Source: Candidatus Saccharimonadota bacterium | Lineage (GTDB): Bacteria > Patescibacteriota > Saccharimonadia > Saccharimonadales > Saccharimonadaceae | Assembly (NCBI GenBank): GCA_018064165.1 | Contig: JAGOZV010000011.1 | Span: 1-12,385, forward strand | Direction of reading: 5' to 3' | Length of the DNA: 12,385 nt | Shown here: piece after piece, positions 1 to 5,792 of the stretch | Layout of the letters: each line of letters starts with the position of its first letter | Position numbering within the stretch: the first letter of the stretch is position 1 | Made by a program: the position numbers and the translations under genes | Notes under the pieces: generated by a model | What the model saw: only the letters and a program-made list of their open reading frames with translations | Databases searched by the model: none | What the model was told of the DNA's origin: nothing

Positions 1-2505
1 AGGCAAGTGCTAAAAACTCGCAAGAAGCAAATTGAATTAAAAGCCATAAAACAGGTGTACGAACAATATGTAGATGCCATGAATCATGCGGGTCTTTACG
101 ATTACGACGATATGATTTTAATGACTTTAGCCTCGCTAAAAAACAATAAAGAGTTGCTTTTCAATTTGCAAGAGCGATATCAGTATATTCTAATAGACGA
201 ATTTCAAGATACCAACCAGGCTCAAATGCAAATTATATATCAACTCATACACAACGAAATCAATAACGATTTGCCAAATATTTTTATAGTTGGCGACGAT
301 GATCAAGCTATTTACGGCTTCCAAGGAGCAGATAGTAGTAACATTACTACATTTTTAAATAAGTATCCAAAAACTAAACGCATCGTTTTAAAAGATAATT
401 ACCGCTCAACTCAAGAAATTTTAGATCAAGCAAGAAAAATTATCACCAAGGGCGAAGACCGTCTTGAAAATACCTACTCCGACCTTAACAAGCAACTTAC
501 ATCACACACAAAATCGTCCGAAACTCACGCCACAATAAATGTTTACGAAAATGCCAACAGCGAGCGTCAAGCTATTGTAAACTCGGTTGAAAAATTAATA
601 AAAGAAGGCGTAGAGCCAAACGAAATCGCTGTTCTAGCAAGAAGACACTCTGAGCTACTTGAAATCTTGCCTTTTTTTAGTAAACAAAATATTCCTGTAG
701 CATACGAAAAAAGCGACAACGCTTTAGATCTAGAATCTATAATAATGCTTGAAAAAATGGCGATACTTTTTGCACTGTTAAACCAGCAAAAGCTAGAGGA
801 AGCGCAAGCTTTACTGCCCGAGATATTGTCACACAAATCGTGGGGCTTATCTGCTGAAACAATCTGGGAAATAAGCGTAAGGTCATATAGAAATCGTACT
901 TTTTGGCTTGAAACCCTAAAAACAATTCCTGAAACAGAAAATATATATCAGTGGTTCATTGAAACAGCCGCCAATATTTTCAACCTCCCTATAGAGCAAG
1001 CCTTAGACACGCTCATTGGTAATAGCACCCCTAACGAAGAAGGTCCCGGCGAATCATACGTCTCGCCATTTTACAATTATTTCTTCTCTTCTAAGGTTTT
1101 GAAGGAAAATCCAGCAAATTATTTACTACACCTTAATGCACTTAGCGCCGTGCGTACTAAATTACGCGAATATTTAAATGAAGAAGAAAACCCAACCCTA
1201 AAAAATTTTACCGATTTTCTTGAGCTGAACCGTAGTACCGGCGAAGTAATTTCTATCGCGCAAAATATTTCTACAATAAAAGATAAATCAGTTAACTTAA
1301 TGACAGCCCATAAATCAAAAGGCCTAGAGTTTGATCACGTATTTATATTTAATGCAGTTGATGATAAATGGGGAAGTGCAGTCAGAAATAATAACAGTTC
1401 GTTTAAGTTTCCTGAAAATATTTATTTAAATCCTGTAGGCGACAATTTAGACGAAAGGATCCGTTTGTTTTATGTTGCTGCAACTCGTGCCAAAAACACT
1501 CTTACAATTAGTCATAGCAATTTAAATGACAAAAATAAAACTACATTACGCACAAGTTTTCTTGAGGGACACGAATGGTCAGTTAATCAAAAAGAGCCAT
1601 CAAACAATTTAGAAGAACTTGCTAACCAGCTTCAAACAAGTTGGTCGGCTCGCATAACTATTCCTAATCAGTATTTAAAAGATTTATTAAGCTCAACACT
1701 TAATAATTATAAATTAACGGCCACTTCGTTAAACAACTTTATAGACGTGACAAGCGGTGGACCACAAAATTTTCTTATGCAAAATCTTTTGCATTTTCCA
1801 CAGTCGCAATCTGCAAACGCCGCTTACGGTTCGGCTATTCATAAAGCTTTGCAGCTAGCTCACATTTATTATAGTAAAAATAATCGTCACAAACCAACGG
1901 AAGACGTAATTGCCGATTTTGAAACAGATTTAAAAAATAAGCACCTTCCAAAAGAAGATTTGCCAATATATTTAGATCGTGGAGTCAAGGCATTAAATGC
2001 ATTCTTGTCTTCCGAGCACGCCAAATTTACCACCAATCAAATGCCAGAATTTGATTTTTCTTCGCAACAAGTACTGTACGACGATTCATTACTAACAGGT
2101 AAATTAGATGTTATTGAAATAAATAAAAACGACAAAACAATTTCAATTACCGATTATAAAACTGGCAAGCCCTCTGTCAGCTGGAAAGGCAAAAGTGCTT
2201 ATGAAAAAATTAAACTTCATAAATATAAACAACAATTAATGTTTTACTATTTATTGGTAGAAAATTCTCGCGATTACAATACATATAAAATTAAAAATTG
2301 CTTGCTTTCATTTGTTGAACCCGATGACGACGGCAATATTCACACGCTGTCTGCAGAATTTAGCGATGAAGAATACAATAATTTTAAAAAATTAATAAAA
2401 TCTGTTTATCATCATATTGTTGATTTGTCATTGCCAGACACATCTAACTACCAAGAAGATATAAACGGCATTCTAGAATTTGAAAAAGACTTGACAAATT
2501 CGTAA
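1..2505 (+). CDS. UvrD/AddA-type DNA helicase with C-terminal PD-(D/E)XK nuclease, 5' truncated
   Basis: This is the C-terminal 834 codons of a superfamily 1A helicase; the frame is open to base 1, so the Walker A region lies outside the window. Numbering from the GTG at 7: motif II DEFQDTN (64-70), GDDDQAIYGFQGAD (96-109), NYRST (131-135), motif V around TAHKSKGLEFD (about 432-443) and motif VI RLFYVAATRAK (about 484-494). The last ~230 residues form a RecB-like nuclease: GSAIHKALQ, then GKLDVIE, ITDYKTGK and the QxxxY-type KQQLMFYY. In the family such fusions (AddA, AdnA/B, RecB) unwind and resect duplex DNA ends with a partner protein; that role is inferred here. The central part of the helicase (about residues 150-420) is weakly conserved, as expected for 1B/2B inserts. 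It ends with TAA at 2503, and a promoter for the next unit lies inside its last codons. Confidence 0.9.
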   Translation, partial: RQVLKTRKKQIELKAIKQVYEQYVDAMNHAGLYDYDDMILMTLASLKNNKELLFNLQERYQYILIDEFQDTNQAQMQIIYQLIHNEINNDLPNIFIVGDDDQAIYGFQGADSSNITTFLNKYPKTKRIVLKDNYRSTQEILDQARKIITKGEDRLENTYSDLNKQLTSHTKSSETHATINVYENANSERQAIVNSVEKLIKEGVEPNEIAVLARRHSELLEILPFFSKQNIPVAYEKSDNALDLESIIMLEKMAILFALLNQQKLEEAQALLPEILSHKSWGLSAETIWEISVRSYRNRTFWLETLKTIPETENIYQWFIETAANIFNLPIEQALDTLIGNSTPNEEGPGESYVSPFYNYFFSSKVLKENPANYLLHLNALSAVRTKLREYLNEEENPTLKNFTDFLELNRSTGEVISIAQNISTIKDKSVNLMTAHKSKGLEFDHVFIFNAVDDKWGSAVRNNNSSFKFPENIYLNPVGDNLDERIRLFYVAATRAKNTLTISHSNLNDKNKTTLRTSFLEGHEWSVNQKEPSNNLEELANQLQTSWSARITIPNQYLKDLLSSTLNNYKLTATSLNNFIDVTSGGPQNFLMQNLLHFPQSQSANAAYGSAIHKALQLAHIYYSKNNRHKPTEDVIADFETDLKNKHLPKEDLPIYLDRGVKALNAFLSSEHAKFTTNQMPEFDFSSQQVLYDDSLLTGKLDVIEINKNDKTISITDYKTGKPSVSWKGKSAYEKIKLHKYKQQLMFYYLLVENSRDYNTYKIKNCLLSFVEPDDDGNIHTLSAEFSDEEYNNFKKLIKSVYHHIVDLSLPDTSNYQEDINGILEFEKDLTNS

Positions 2506-2519
2506 TTTATTATTATTAT
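2491..2519 (+). promoter_or_regulatory. Sigma70-type promoter of the small-ORF unit
   Basis: A perfect -35 box TTGACA (2491-2496) is followed after 17 bases by TATTAT (2514-2519), one mismatch from the -10 consensus. Transcription would begin near 2526 and give a leader of about 88 bases before the ATG at 2614. The -35 lies inside the last four codons of the helicase gene. This is the best-spaced classical promoter I can see in the window. A TATAAT at 2517-2522 overlaps it but would need a 20-base spacer. Confidence 0.65.
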
Positions 2520-2535
2520 AATTAAGCAATTCAAG

Positions 2536-2578
2536 ATTTCTGCACTTGTCGAAACCTTAATTCGCACCTTGCAGAGAT
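2536..2578 (+). promoter_or_regulatory. Stem-loop in the leader of the small ORF
   Basis: Bases 2536-2544 (ATTTCTGCA) pair with 2570-2578 (TGCAGAGAT): nine pairs including one G-U. A second helix sits inside, with CGAA (2550-2553) pairing TTCG (2561-2564) and flanking T2547-A2566 and G2548-C2565. The structure begins about ten bases after the inferred transcription start. It matches no riboswitch class I recognise. A regulatory or RNA-stabilising role is inferred. Confidence 0.45.
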
Positions 2579-2590
2579 ATTCTACGTCTA

Positions 2591-2607
2591 CACCTTATTA
2601 GGAGGTG
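2591..2607 (+). promoter_or_regulatory. Ribosome binding site in a possible hairpin
   Basis: The Shine-Dalgarno core GGAGG (2601-2605) lies eight bases before the ATG at 2614, which favours that ATG over the in-frame ATG at 2608. CACCT (2591-2595) can pair with AGGTG (2603-2607) and partly hide the site. A second CACCT at 2565-2569, in the upstream stem-loop, could pair with the same AGGTG, so two exclusive folds are possible. Confidence 0.45.
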
Positions 2608-2613
2608 ATGAAA

Positions 2614-2772
2614 ATGGCATGGTCAAACGATGATCACAAAAAGGCTACAGACCCAAATAGGTCTACACCCCTGAGCAAGCACGAAATAGACATGCTTGAA
2701 CAGGGAGCCAAGCAGGCTGGCAGTTGGGGCGATTCAGCTCGTAGCGCATTAGAGCGCGATAAGAATCGCTAA
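2614..2772 (+). CDS. Small hydrophilic protein, 52 residues, function unknown
   Basis: Translation gives a 52-residue protein starting MAWSNDDHKK and ending RSALERDKNR, with no membrane segment, signal peptide or cysteine. It is highly charged. The second half (from about SKHEIDMLEQ) could form an amphipathic helix, followed by a Gly/Ser/Ala-rich stretch and another charged helix. A strong GGAGG sits eight bases upstream. Translation from the in-frame ATG at 2608 would add Met-Lys but leaves only two bases after the GGAGG. The unit has its own promoter, structured leader and terminator-like element, which suggests real and possibly strong expression. Base composition is richer in G and C than the flanking genes. 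I recognise no family. The alternative is a structured RNA with an incidental ORF, but the ribosome binding site and ordinary amino acid composition favour a protein. Confidence 0.6.
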   Translation: MAWSNDDHKKATDPNRSTPLSKHEIDMLEQGAKQAGSWGDSARSALERDKNR

Positions 2773-2849
2773 CTCAGTTAGCTAATCATCAGACGGCGCC
2801 CACCAATAGGTGAGCGAAAAAACAGGATATCTCTGCCGTCTAACTTTTT
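2768..2849 (+). terminator. Terminator-like compound hairpin after the small ORF
   Basis: GCTAAC (2768-2773) overlaps the stop codon and pairs with GTTAGC (2777-2782) across a three-base loop. Then AGACGGC (2791-2797) pairs with GCCGTCT (2835-2841), enclosing an inner hairpin of GCCCACC (2798-2804) and GGTGAGC (2809-2815) with loop AATA and one C-A mismatch. AACTTTTT follows directly (2842-2849). A closing stem plus U-tract fits intrinsic termination. The branched interior is larger than a simple terminator, so this could also be the 3' end of a structured RNA. Confidence 0.5.
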
Positions 2850-2862
2850 AAGAAATTGTATT

Positions 2863-3837
2863 ATGAAGAACCCATGGAAAACACAAACTAAAAAACCAAT
2901 ATTTATCTTAGCGCCAATGGAAGCTGTTACAGATACAGTTTTTCGTCATGTAGTAAAACAAGCAACTGCCCCAGACATTTTCTTTACCGAATTTGTTAGT
3001 ACCGACGGTTATGCCAGCGAGAAGGGCAGACATAGCACTAAAAGTAGACTATTATTCACTAACGATGAACGGCCAATAATCGCGCAAATTTGGGGAAACA
3101 AACCCGAAAACTTCAGTTTAATGGCAAAAGATTTAGCCAAAATGGGTTTTTCGGGAATTGATATAAATATGGGCTGTCCAGACAAAGCCGTTGTAAGGCA
3201 GGGAAGTGGCAGTGGGCTTATACACAATAACGAATTAAGCGCAGAAATCATTGCCGCTACTAAGCAATGCGGCCTTCCCGTCAGCGTTAAAACAAGACTG
3301 GGCAATATCCGCGCCGATGAGTGGCAACCGTGGCTGACTCATCTACTTCAACAAGACATAACAAACCTAACTATTCATTTACGCTCTAGGAAAGAAATGA
3401 GCAAAGTGCCAGCGCATTATGAAATAATTCCCGAAATCATAAAAATGCGTAACGAAATTGCACCTCAAACACTAATTACAATTAACGGCGATATTAAAAA
3501 TCATCAACATGGCATGGAGCTTTACCAAAAATATCATGTTGACGGCATTATGATTGGTCGCGGTATTTTTGAAAATCCGTTTGCTTTTTCTGAACAAACA
3601 AACAAGCCTACAAAAAAAGAGCTTTTGGAATTATTCTTTTTACACTTAAAATTACACGACGAAGCTTCCCTAGCGAATGGCCCTCGCAAGTACGACCCTT
3701 TGAAAAGATTTTTCAAAATTTACATAAAGGATTTTCCAGGCGCTTCTGGGCTACGAAACGAATTAATGCAATCTAAAAGCACCGCTGAAGCATGTGAAAT
3801 TGTTAACGATTTTTTAAATCAAGAAGGAGGAAATTAG
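2863..3837 (+). CDS. dus: tRNA-dihydrouridine synthase (Dus family)
   Basis: A 324-residue FMN-dependent TIM-barrel enzyme; the family uses NADPH to reduce specific uridines in tRNA to dihydrouridine. The sequence shows the FMN-binding start APMEAVTD (17-24), the loop INMGCPDK with the presumed catalytic Cys105, VKTRLG with Lys143, the His172 segment IHLRSR, INGD (207-210), and the phosphate-binding IGRGIFENP (232-240) followed by a helical C-terminal domain. Length is usual for Dus. The segment normally reading VHGRT is IHLRS here, so the subfamily (DusA, B or C) and target uridine cannot be assigned. The ATG has no clear Shine-Dalgarno and lies 14 bases after the upstream U-tract. The stop is followed closely by the next gene, whose ribosome binding site lies in the last dus codons, so the two are probably co-transcribed. 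Confidence 0.93.
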   Translation: MKNPWKTQTKKPIFILAPMEAVTDTVFRHVVKQATAPDIFFTEFVSTDGYASEKGRHSTKSRLLFTNDERPIIAQIWGNKPENFSLMAKDLAKMGFSGIDINMGCPDKAVVRQGSGSGLIHNNELSAEIIAATKQCGLPVSVKTRLGNIRADEWQPWLTHLLQQDITNLTIHLRSRKEMSKVPAHYEIIPEIIKMRNEIAPQTLITINGDIKNHQHGMELYQKYHVDGIMIGRGIFENPFAFSEQTNKPTKKELLELFFLHLKLHDEASLANGPRKYDPLKRFFKIYIKDFPGASGLRNELMQSKSTAEACEIVNDFLNQEGGN

Positions 3838-3839
3838 CA

Positions 3840-4034
3840 GTGCCACGAAGAAACCCAAAAAACAAGATAATTCGTAAGGTTTATGCTAAACCTAGCACCA
3901 AAAAAACTCGCTACAACACCAAGCAGGCCGCCGAAAAAGCCGCCGATGAATTAATGTTACTAAATACAAGTTTAACGCTTGAAACATATCAAGACATTGA
4001 TTTGGGCTGGTATTTAACTAATAAAAAATATTGA
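3840..4034 (+). CDS. Small basic protein, 64 residues, function unknown
   Basis: A GTG-initiated ORF two bases after the dus stop. AAGGAGG (3824-3830), inside the end of dus, is a strong ribosome binding site nine bases from the GTG, so coupled translation is likely. The first ~27 residues are Lys/Arg-rich (MPRRNPKNKIIRKV...), followed by an Ala/Glu helix (KQAAEKAADELMLL) and the end ETYQDIDLGWYLTNKKY. The order basic tail, short Ala-rich helix, Tyr, then Trp-x-Leu-Thr recalls small proteins ending YxCxxCxxWHLT, but here both cysteines and the histidine are missing. That comparison is from memory and uncertain. A nucleic-acid-binding role is plausible from charge only. Confidence 0.75.
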   Translation: MPRRNPKNKIIRKVYAKPSTKKTRYNTKQAAEKAADELMLLNTSLTLETYQDIDLGWYLTNKKY

Positions 4035-4143
4035 GCAACTCTCTGATCTGCGGTGTGCCCATACGGGCTCAGTTAGCCTGACCTTAAGGCGCTTCAGCTT
4101 TATTCAGACAAATCTAGGGGGGCAGAGCTAAGAAGACCAGCTC
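4035..4143. other. Intergenic region between convergent genes, with hairpins
   Basis: No ORF is evident. The plus strand can form GCCC-ATAC-GGGC (4057-4068), possibly extended by CTGA (4043-4046) with TCAG (4069-4072), then GCCT (4076-4079) with AGGC (4087-4090). A run of six G (4117-4122) precedes the perfect inverted repeat at 4124-4144. It may hold terminators for both converging genes, but no good U-tract follows any hairpin in either direction. No tRNA, SRP or tmRNA consensus is recognisable. Confidence 0.4.
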
Positions 4144-4144
4144 T
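4124..4144. repeat. Perfect inverted repeat just after the surface-protein gene
   Basis: AGAGCT (4124-4129) and AGCTCT (4139-4144) form a six-base perfect inverted repeat around a nine-base loop. Read on the minus strand it begins at the TAA stop of the surface-protein gene and ends in a run of C, not T, which argues against a simple terminator. In the Bordetella phage DGR, a hairpin just downstream of the variable region aids homing. The same placement here is suggestive, not proof. Confidence 0.5.
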
Positions 4145-5418
4145 TATAGAGCAACGCAACGCACCGCGAACCCGTTGTACTTGTAGTAGTAGTATGCTGG
4201 GTAGACGAGGGTACTGTTGAAGACGAGGCTGCGAGCGCTGGTGCTGGAGTACTGAGAGCTAGACCAGTAGTAGCCGTAGCTACCCTGATTGCTGAAACCA
4301 TTGTACCAGTAGCCGCTACGCTGAAATAGGCCGTTTGTTAGTAGTCCAGCGTCTGTGGTGAGTAGTCCTCCGTTTATGGCAGTGTTTAAGCCTTCAAATT
4401 CGCCGCCGGTGCCTCCAGTTGGTAGTCTCCAGCCAGCTGGGCAGATGTTAGTAGTAGGGATTGGGGCTGGTGTAGTAGCATTAGCACAAGCTGCAGTGTC
4501 TTGACCACCCATAGCAGCACAGTAGTTGTAGTAGTAGCCGTATTGGCGTCCTGCACCTGAACCGCCGCCTGTGTTGTCTGTAGATGGTGGGGTTGGGTCT
4601 ATGGTTGGGTTGGCAGCTGAGTGTATGTAGTACTTGGCTAGTGTGAAGGTGCGTGTTGTGTCTTCTGAGCCATTGTTTAAGGTGCCGGGTGTGCCGGGAG
4701 TACCAGTACCTTGGTTTATGACATCACTGTAGGTGTTGGTGCCACCATTGCTGGTTCCACCGGCGTAGGCGAGGTTGGTTAGCATCCAGCAGTTGCCATC
4801 AGCTCGTTTTTGGATCCAATAGGTATGCTTGTCTCTAGCATCTACAGCCATAGTGCGGGTGGTTGGGCAGGTTGCTTTGGTTATAGATTGGATGTTAGGA
4901 TTGAGAGGAGGTGGGGGGGTATAAACACTGTTAGCCGCTATGGTCGGTCGCGCCTGTTTACTAAAACCGCCAGAAGAAGTGCCTTTATTACCACCAGTTG
5001 CAGTAATCAAAACTGGGGCGCCGCTGCTGTCTTTAATGAAATTCGCAGAAAAGCCGAAAGAGCTAACAGCCGAGCCATACTCGGGCTTAAGCAAGAAGGG
5101 GTTAACGGAAGCTGTGGCGGCGGTTCTGCCACAATCTTTGGTGCCATAAGAAGGAGAGCTTGAAGCTGTAATAGTATCTGATATTATTATGTCATTTCCG
5201 TATCTGCAACCGTCGGCAATGTTAATACCAGAAATAGCAGCGTTACGAGCATTTTGAGTATCAAATTGTTGCTTCAGCGATTGGCGACCACTCCAAACCA
5301 CATTTAAAGTAAGCGTAAGCGCAGATATCATAATTAATGAAACGATTAGGACCGTTGGTAACACGAAACCTTTACTCGTTAAGCCCATAGATATGCACTG
5401 TAAATTGTTCTTATGCAT
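4144..5418 (-). CDS. PilX-like membrane-anchored surface protein with FISUMP/C-type-lectin-like domain
   Basis: A 424-residue protein. Residues 17-41 (GFVLPTVLIVSLIM...) form a prepilin-like helix after a Lys-Gly junction, followed by ARNAAISGINIA, as in PilX-type minor pilins. The usual Glu5 of the mature pilin is replaced by Thr. A Ser/Gly/Ala-rich region and a proline hinge TPPPPLNPN (167-175) lead into a FISUMP-type domain from about 183: YWIQKRADGNCWMLTNLAY (200-218), a Gly/Thr/Pro-rich insert, NICPAGWRLP (325-334) and the end YYWSSSQYSS...NGFAVRCVAL. Cysteines at 184, 210, 300, 311, 326 and 421 suggest disulfides outside the cell. The FISUMP half is clearly richer in G and C than the pilin half. 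The ATG at 5418 lies six bases after a TATAAT, suggesting leaderless expression; Met11 is the alternative start. A role in adhesion or host contact is inferred. Confidence 0.82.
   Translation of the reverse strand: MHKNNLQCISMGLTSKGFVLPTVLIVSLIMISALTLTLNVVWSGRQSLKQQFDTQNARNAAISGINIADGCRYGNDIIISDTITASSSPSYGTKDCGRTAATASVNPFLLKPEYGSAVSSFGFSANFIKDSSGAPVLITATGGNKGTSSGGFSKQARPTIAANSVYTPPPPLNPNIQSITKATCPTTRTMAVDARDKHTYWIQKRADGNCWMLTNLAYAGGTSNGGTNTYSDVINQGTGTPGTPGTLNNGSEDTTRTFTLAKYYIHSAANPTIDPTPPSTDNTGGGSGAGRQYGYYYNYCAAMGGQDTAACANATTPAPIPTTNICPAGWRLPTGGTGGEFEGLNTAINGGLLTTDAGLLTNGLFQRSGYWYNGFSNQGSYGYYWSSSQYSSTSARSLVFNSTLVYPAYYYYKYNGFAVRCVAL
4147..4320 (-). other. Candidate DGR variable region (C-terminal codons of the surface protein)
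   Basis: Residues 367-424 are dominated by codons ending in C whose first two bases vary: many TAC, AGC, AAC and ACC, including four consecutive TAC (residues 409-412), then AAG TAC AAC GGG TTC. Reverting the TAC codons to AAC gives an Asn-rich template-like sequence, the pattern expected from adenine-directed mutagenesis in diversity-generating retroelements. The conserved, GC-rich end GGGTTCGCGGTGCGTTGC resembles an initiation-of-mutagenic-homing type end in position and composition. The C-terminal site in a lectin-like fold also matches known DGR targets. No template repeat or reverse transcriptase is present in the window, and ordinary FISUMP proteins share part of this pattern, so the call is tentative. 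Confidence 0.4.
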
Positions 5419-5424
5419 AATTAA

Positions 5425-5430
5425 ATTATA
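5425..5430 (-). promoter_or_regulatory. -10 box of the surface-protein gene, leaderless type
   Basis: On the minus strand a perfect TATAAT is separated from the ATG (5418) by six bases, so transcription should start at or next to the A of the ATG. No -35 consensus is evident upstream, and no Shine-Dalgarno precedes this ATG or the ATG of Met11. Confidence 0.5.
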
Positions 5431-5461
5431 TCACGTAAAGTCACTACTATAGATAATAATG

Positions 5462-5491
5462 TATAATCATACTATAATATAAATTGGAGGG
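5462..5491 (+). promoter_or_regulatory. -10 boxes and ribosome binding site of the glutaredoxin gene
   Basis: TATAAT occurs twice, at 5462-5467 and 5473-5478. From the second, transcription would begin near 5485, giving a leader of only about ten bases that contains the strong GGAGGG (5486-5491) before the ATG at 5495. No clear -35 box is visible. The region is shared with the divergent surface-protein promoter. Confidence 0.5.
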
Positions 5492-5494
5492 AAT

Positions 5495-5752
5495 ATGGGA
5501 AAAGTTATTATATACAGCACTCCGTGGTGCGCGTTTTGTAAAACAGAAAAAGAATGGTTAGACAGCCTTGGAGTACAATACACCAGTAAAGACATAGAAG
5601 TAGATCCAGCCAATAAGGCAGAATTACTTGAAAAAGTCGGTGAAGGATTCAGGGGAGTGCCAGTTACAGACATTAACGGCACCATCGTCCACGGCTTTGA
5701 CCGTCCTAAAATTCAAGAAGCTTTAAAAGTAGCTAACATCTCCACAAATTAG
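5495..5752 (+). CDS. Glutaredoxin/NrdH-like thiol-disulfide oxidoreductase
   Basis: An 85-residue single thioredoxin-fold domain of typical glutaredoxin length. It starts VIIYSTPWCAFC with the redox pair Cys12 and Cys15 (CxxC), then IEVDPANKAEL, the cis-proline region RGVPVTDING (Pro57) and the C-terminal GFDRPKIQEAL. Its small size and these motifs match NrdH/mycoredoxin-type proteins that reduce cytoplasmic disulfides, sometimes for ribonucleotide reductase. No reductase or ribonucleotide reductase gene is nearby, so the electron donor and target are unknown. A strong GGAGGG fixes the start. It runs divergently from the surface protein and converges on the ABC-F gene with only 18 bases between stops. 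Confidence 0.9.
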   Translation: MGKVIIYSTPWCAFCKTEKEWLDSLGVQYTSKDIEVDPANKAELLEKVGEGFRGVPVTDINGTIVHGFDRPKIQEALKVANISTN

Positions 5753-5763
5753 TAAAATAGCCA

Positions 5764-5792
5764 AAACAAGCTACCAAGTAGAAAGCTTGTTT
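5764..5792. terminator. Possible bidirectional terminator between convergent genes
   Basis: AAACAAGCT (5764-5772) and AGCTTGTTT (5784-5792) form a nine-base perfect stem with an eleven-base loop, overlapping the stop codon of the ABC-F gene. A short T-run ends each strand's stem (TTT on plus, TTTT on minus). It is well placed for termination in both directions but the U-tracts are weak. Confidence 0.5.

Noticed and set aside
567..836. Minus-strand reading frame of 89 codons inside the helicase gene
   Set aside because: Shadow of the helicase coding strand: Ser/Ala/Phe-rich, no motif, no ribosome binding site.
2536..2849. tmRNA or RNase P RNA in the helicase-dus gap
   Set aside because: The size is close to tmRNA and SmpB is in the window, but there is no tRNA-like acceptor/T-arm end, no CCA and no RNase P core consensus; the region carries a plausible ORF with a strong ribosome binding site instead.
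4035..4143. SRP RNA suggested by GGTCAGGC on the minus strand
   Set aside because: The conserved tetraloop and the AGCAGCC strand of the SRP helix are absent; the match is short and coincidental.
4183..4197. GTA trinucleotide microsatellite
   Set aside because: It is just the complement of the consecutive TAC codons in the surface-protein gene, too short for a functional repeat by itself and better explained by the candidate variable region.
4810..5163. Plus-strand reading frame of 117 codons opposite the surface-protein gene
   Set aside because: It lies wholly antisense to a gene with clear PilX-like and FISUMP features. Its composition (Arg/Gly/Ala-rich) follows from the GC-rich opposite strand, and it has no ribosome binding site.
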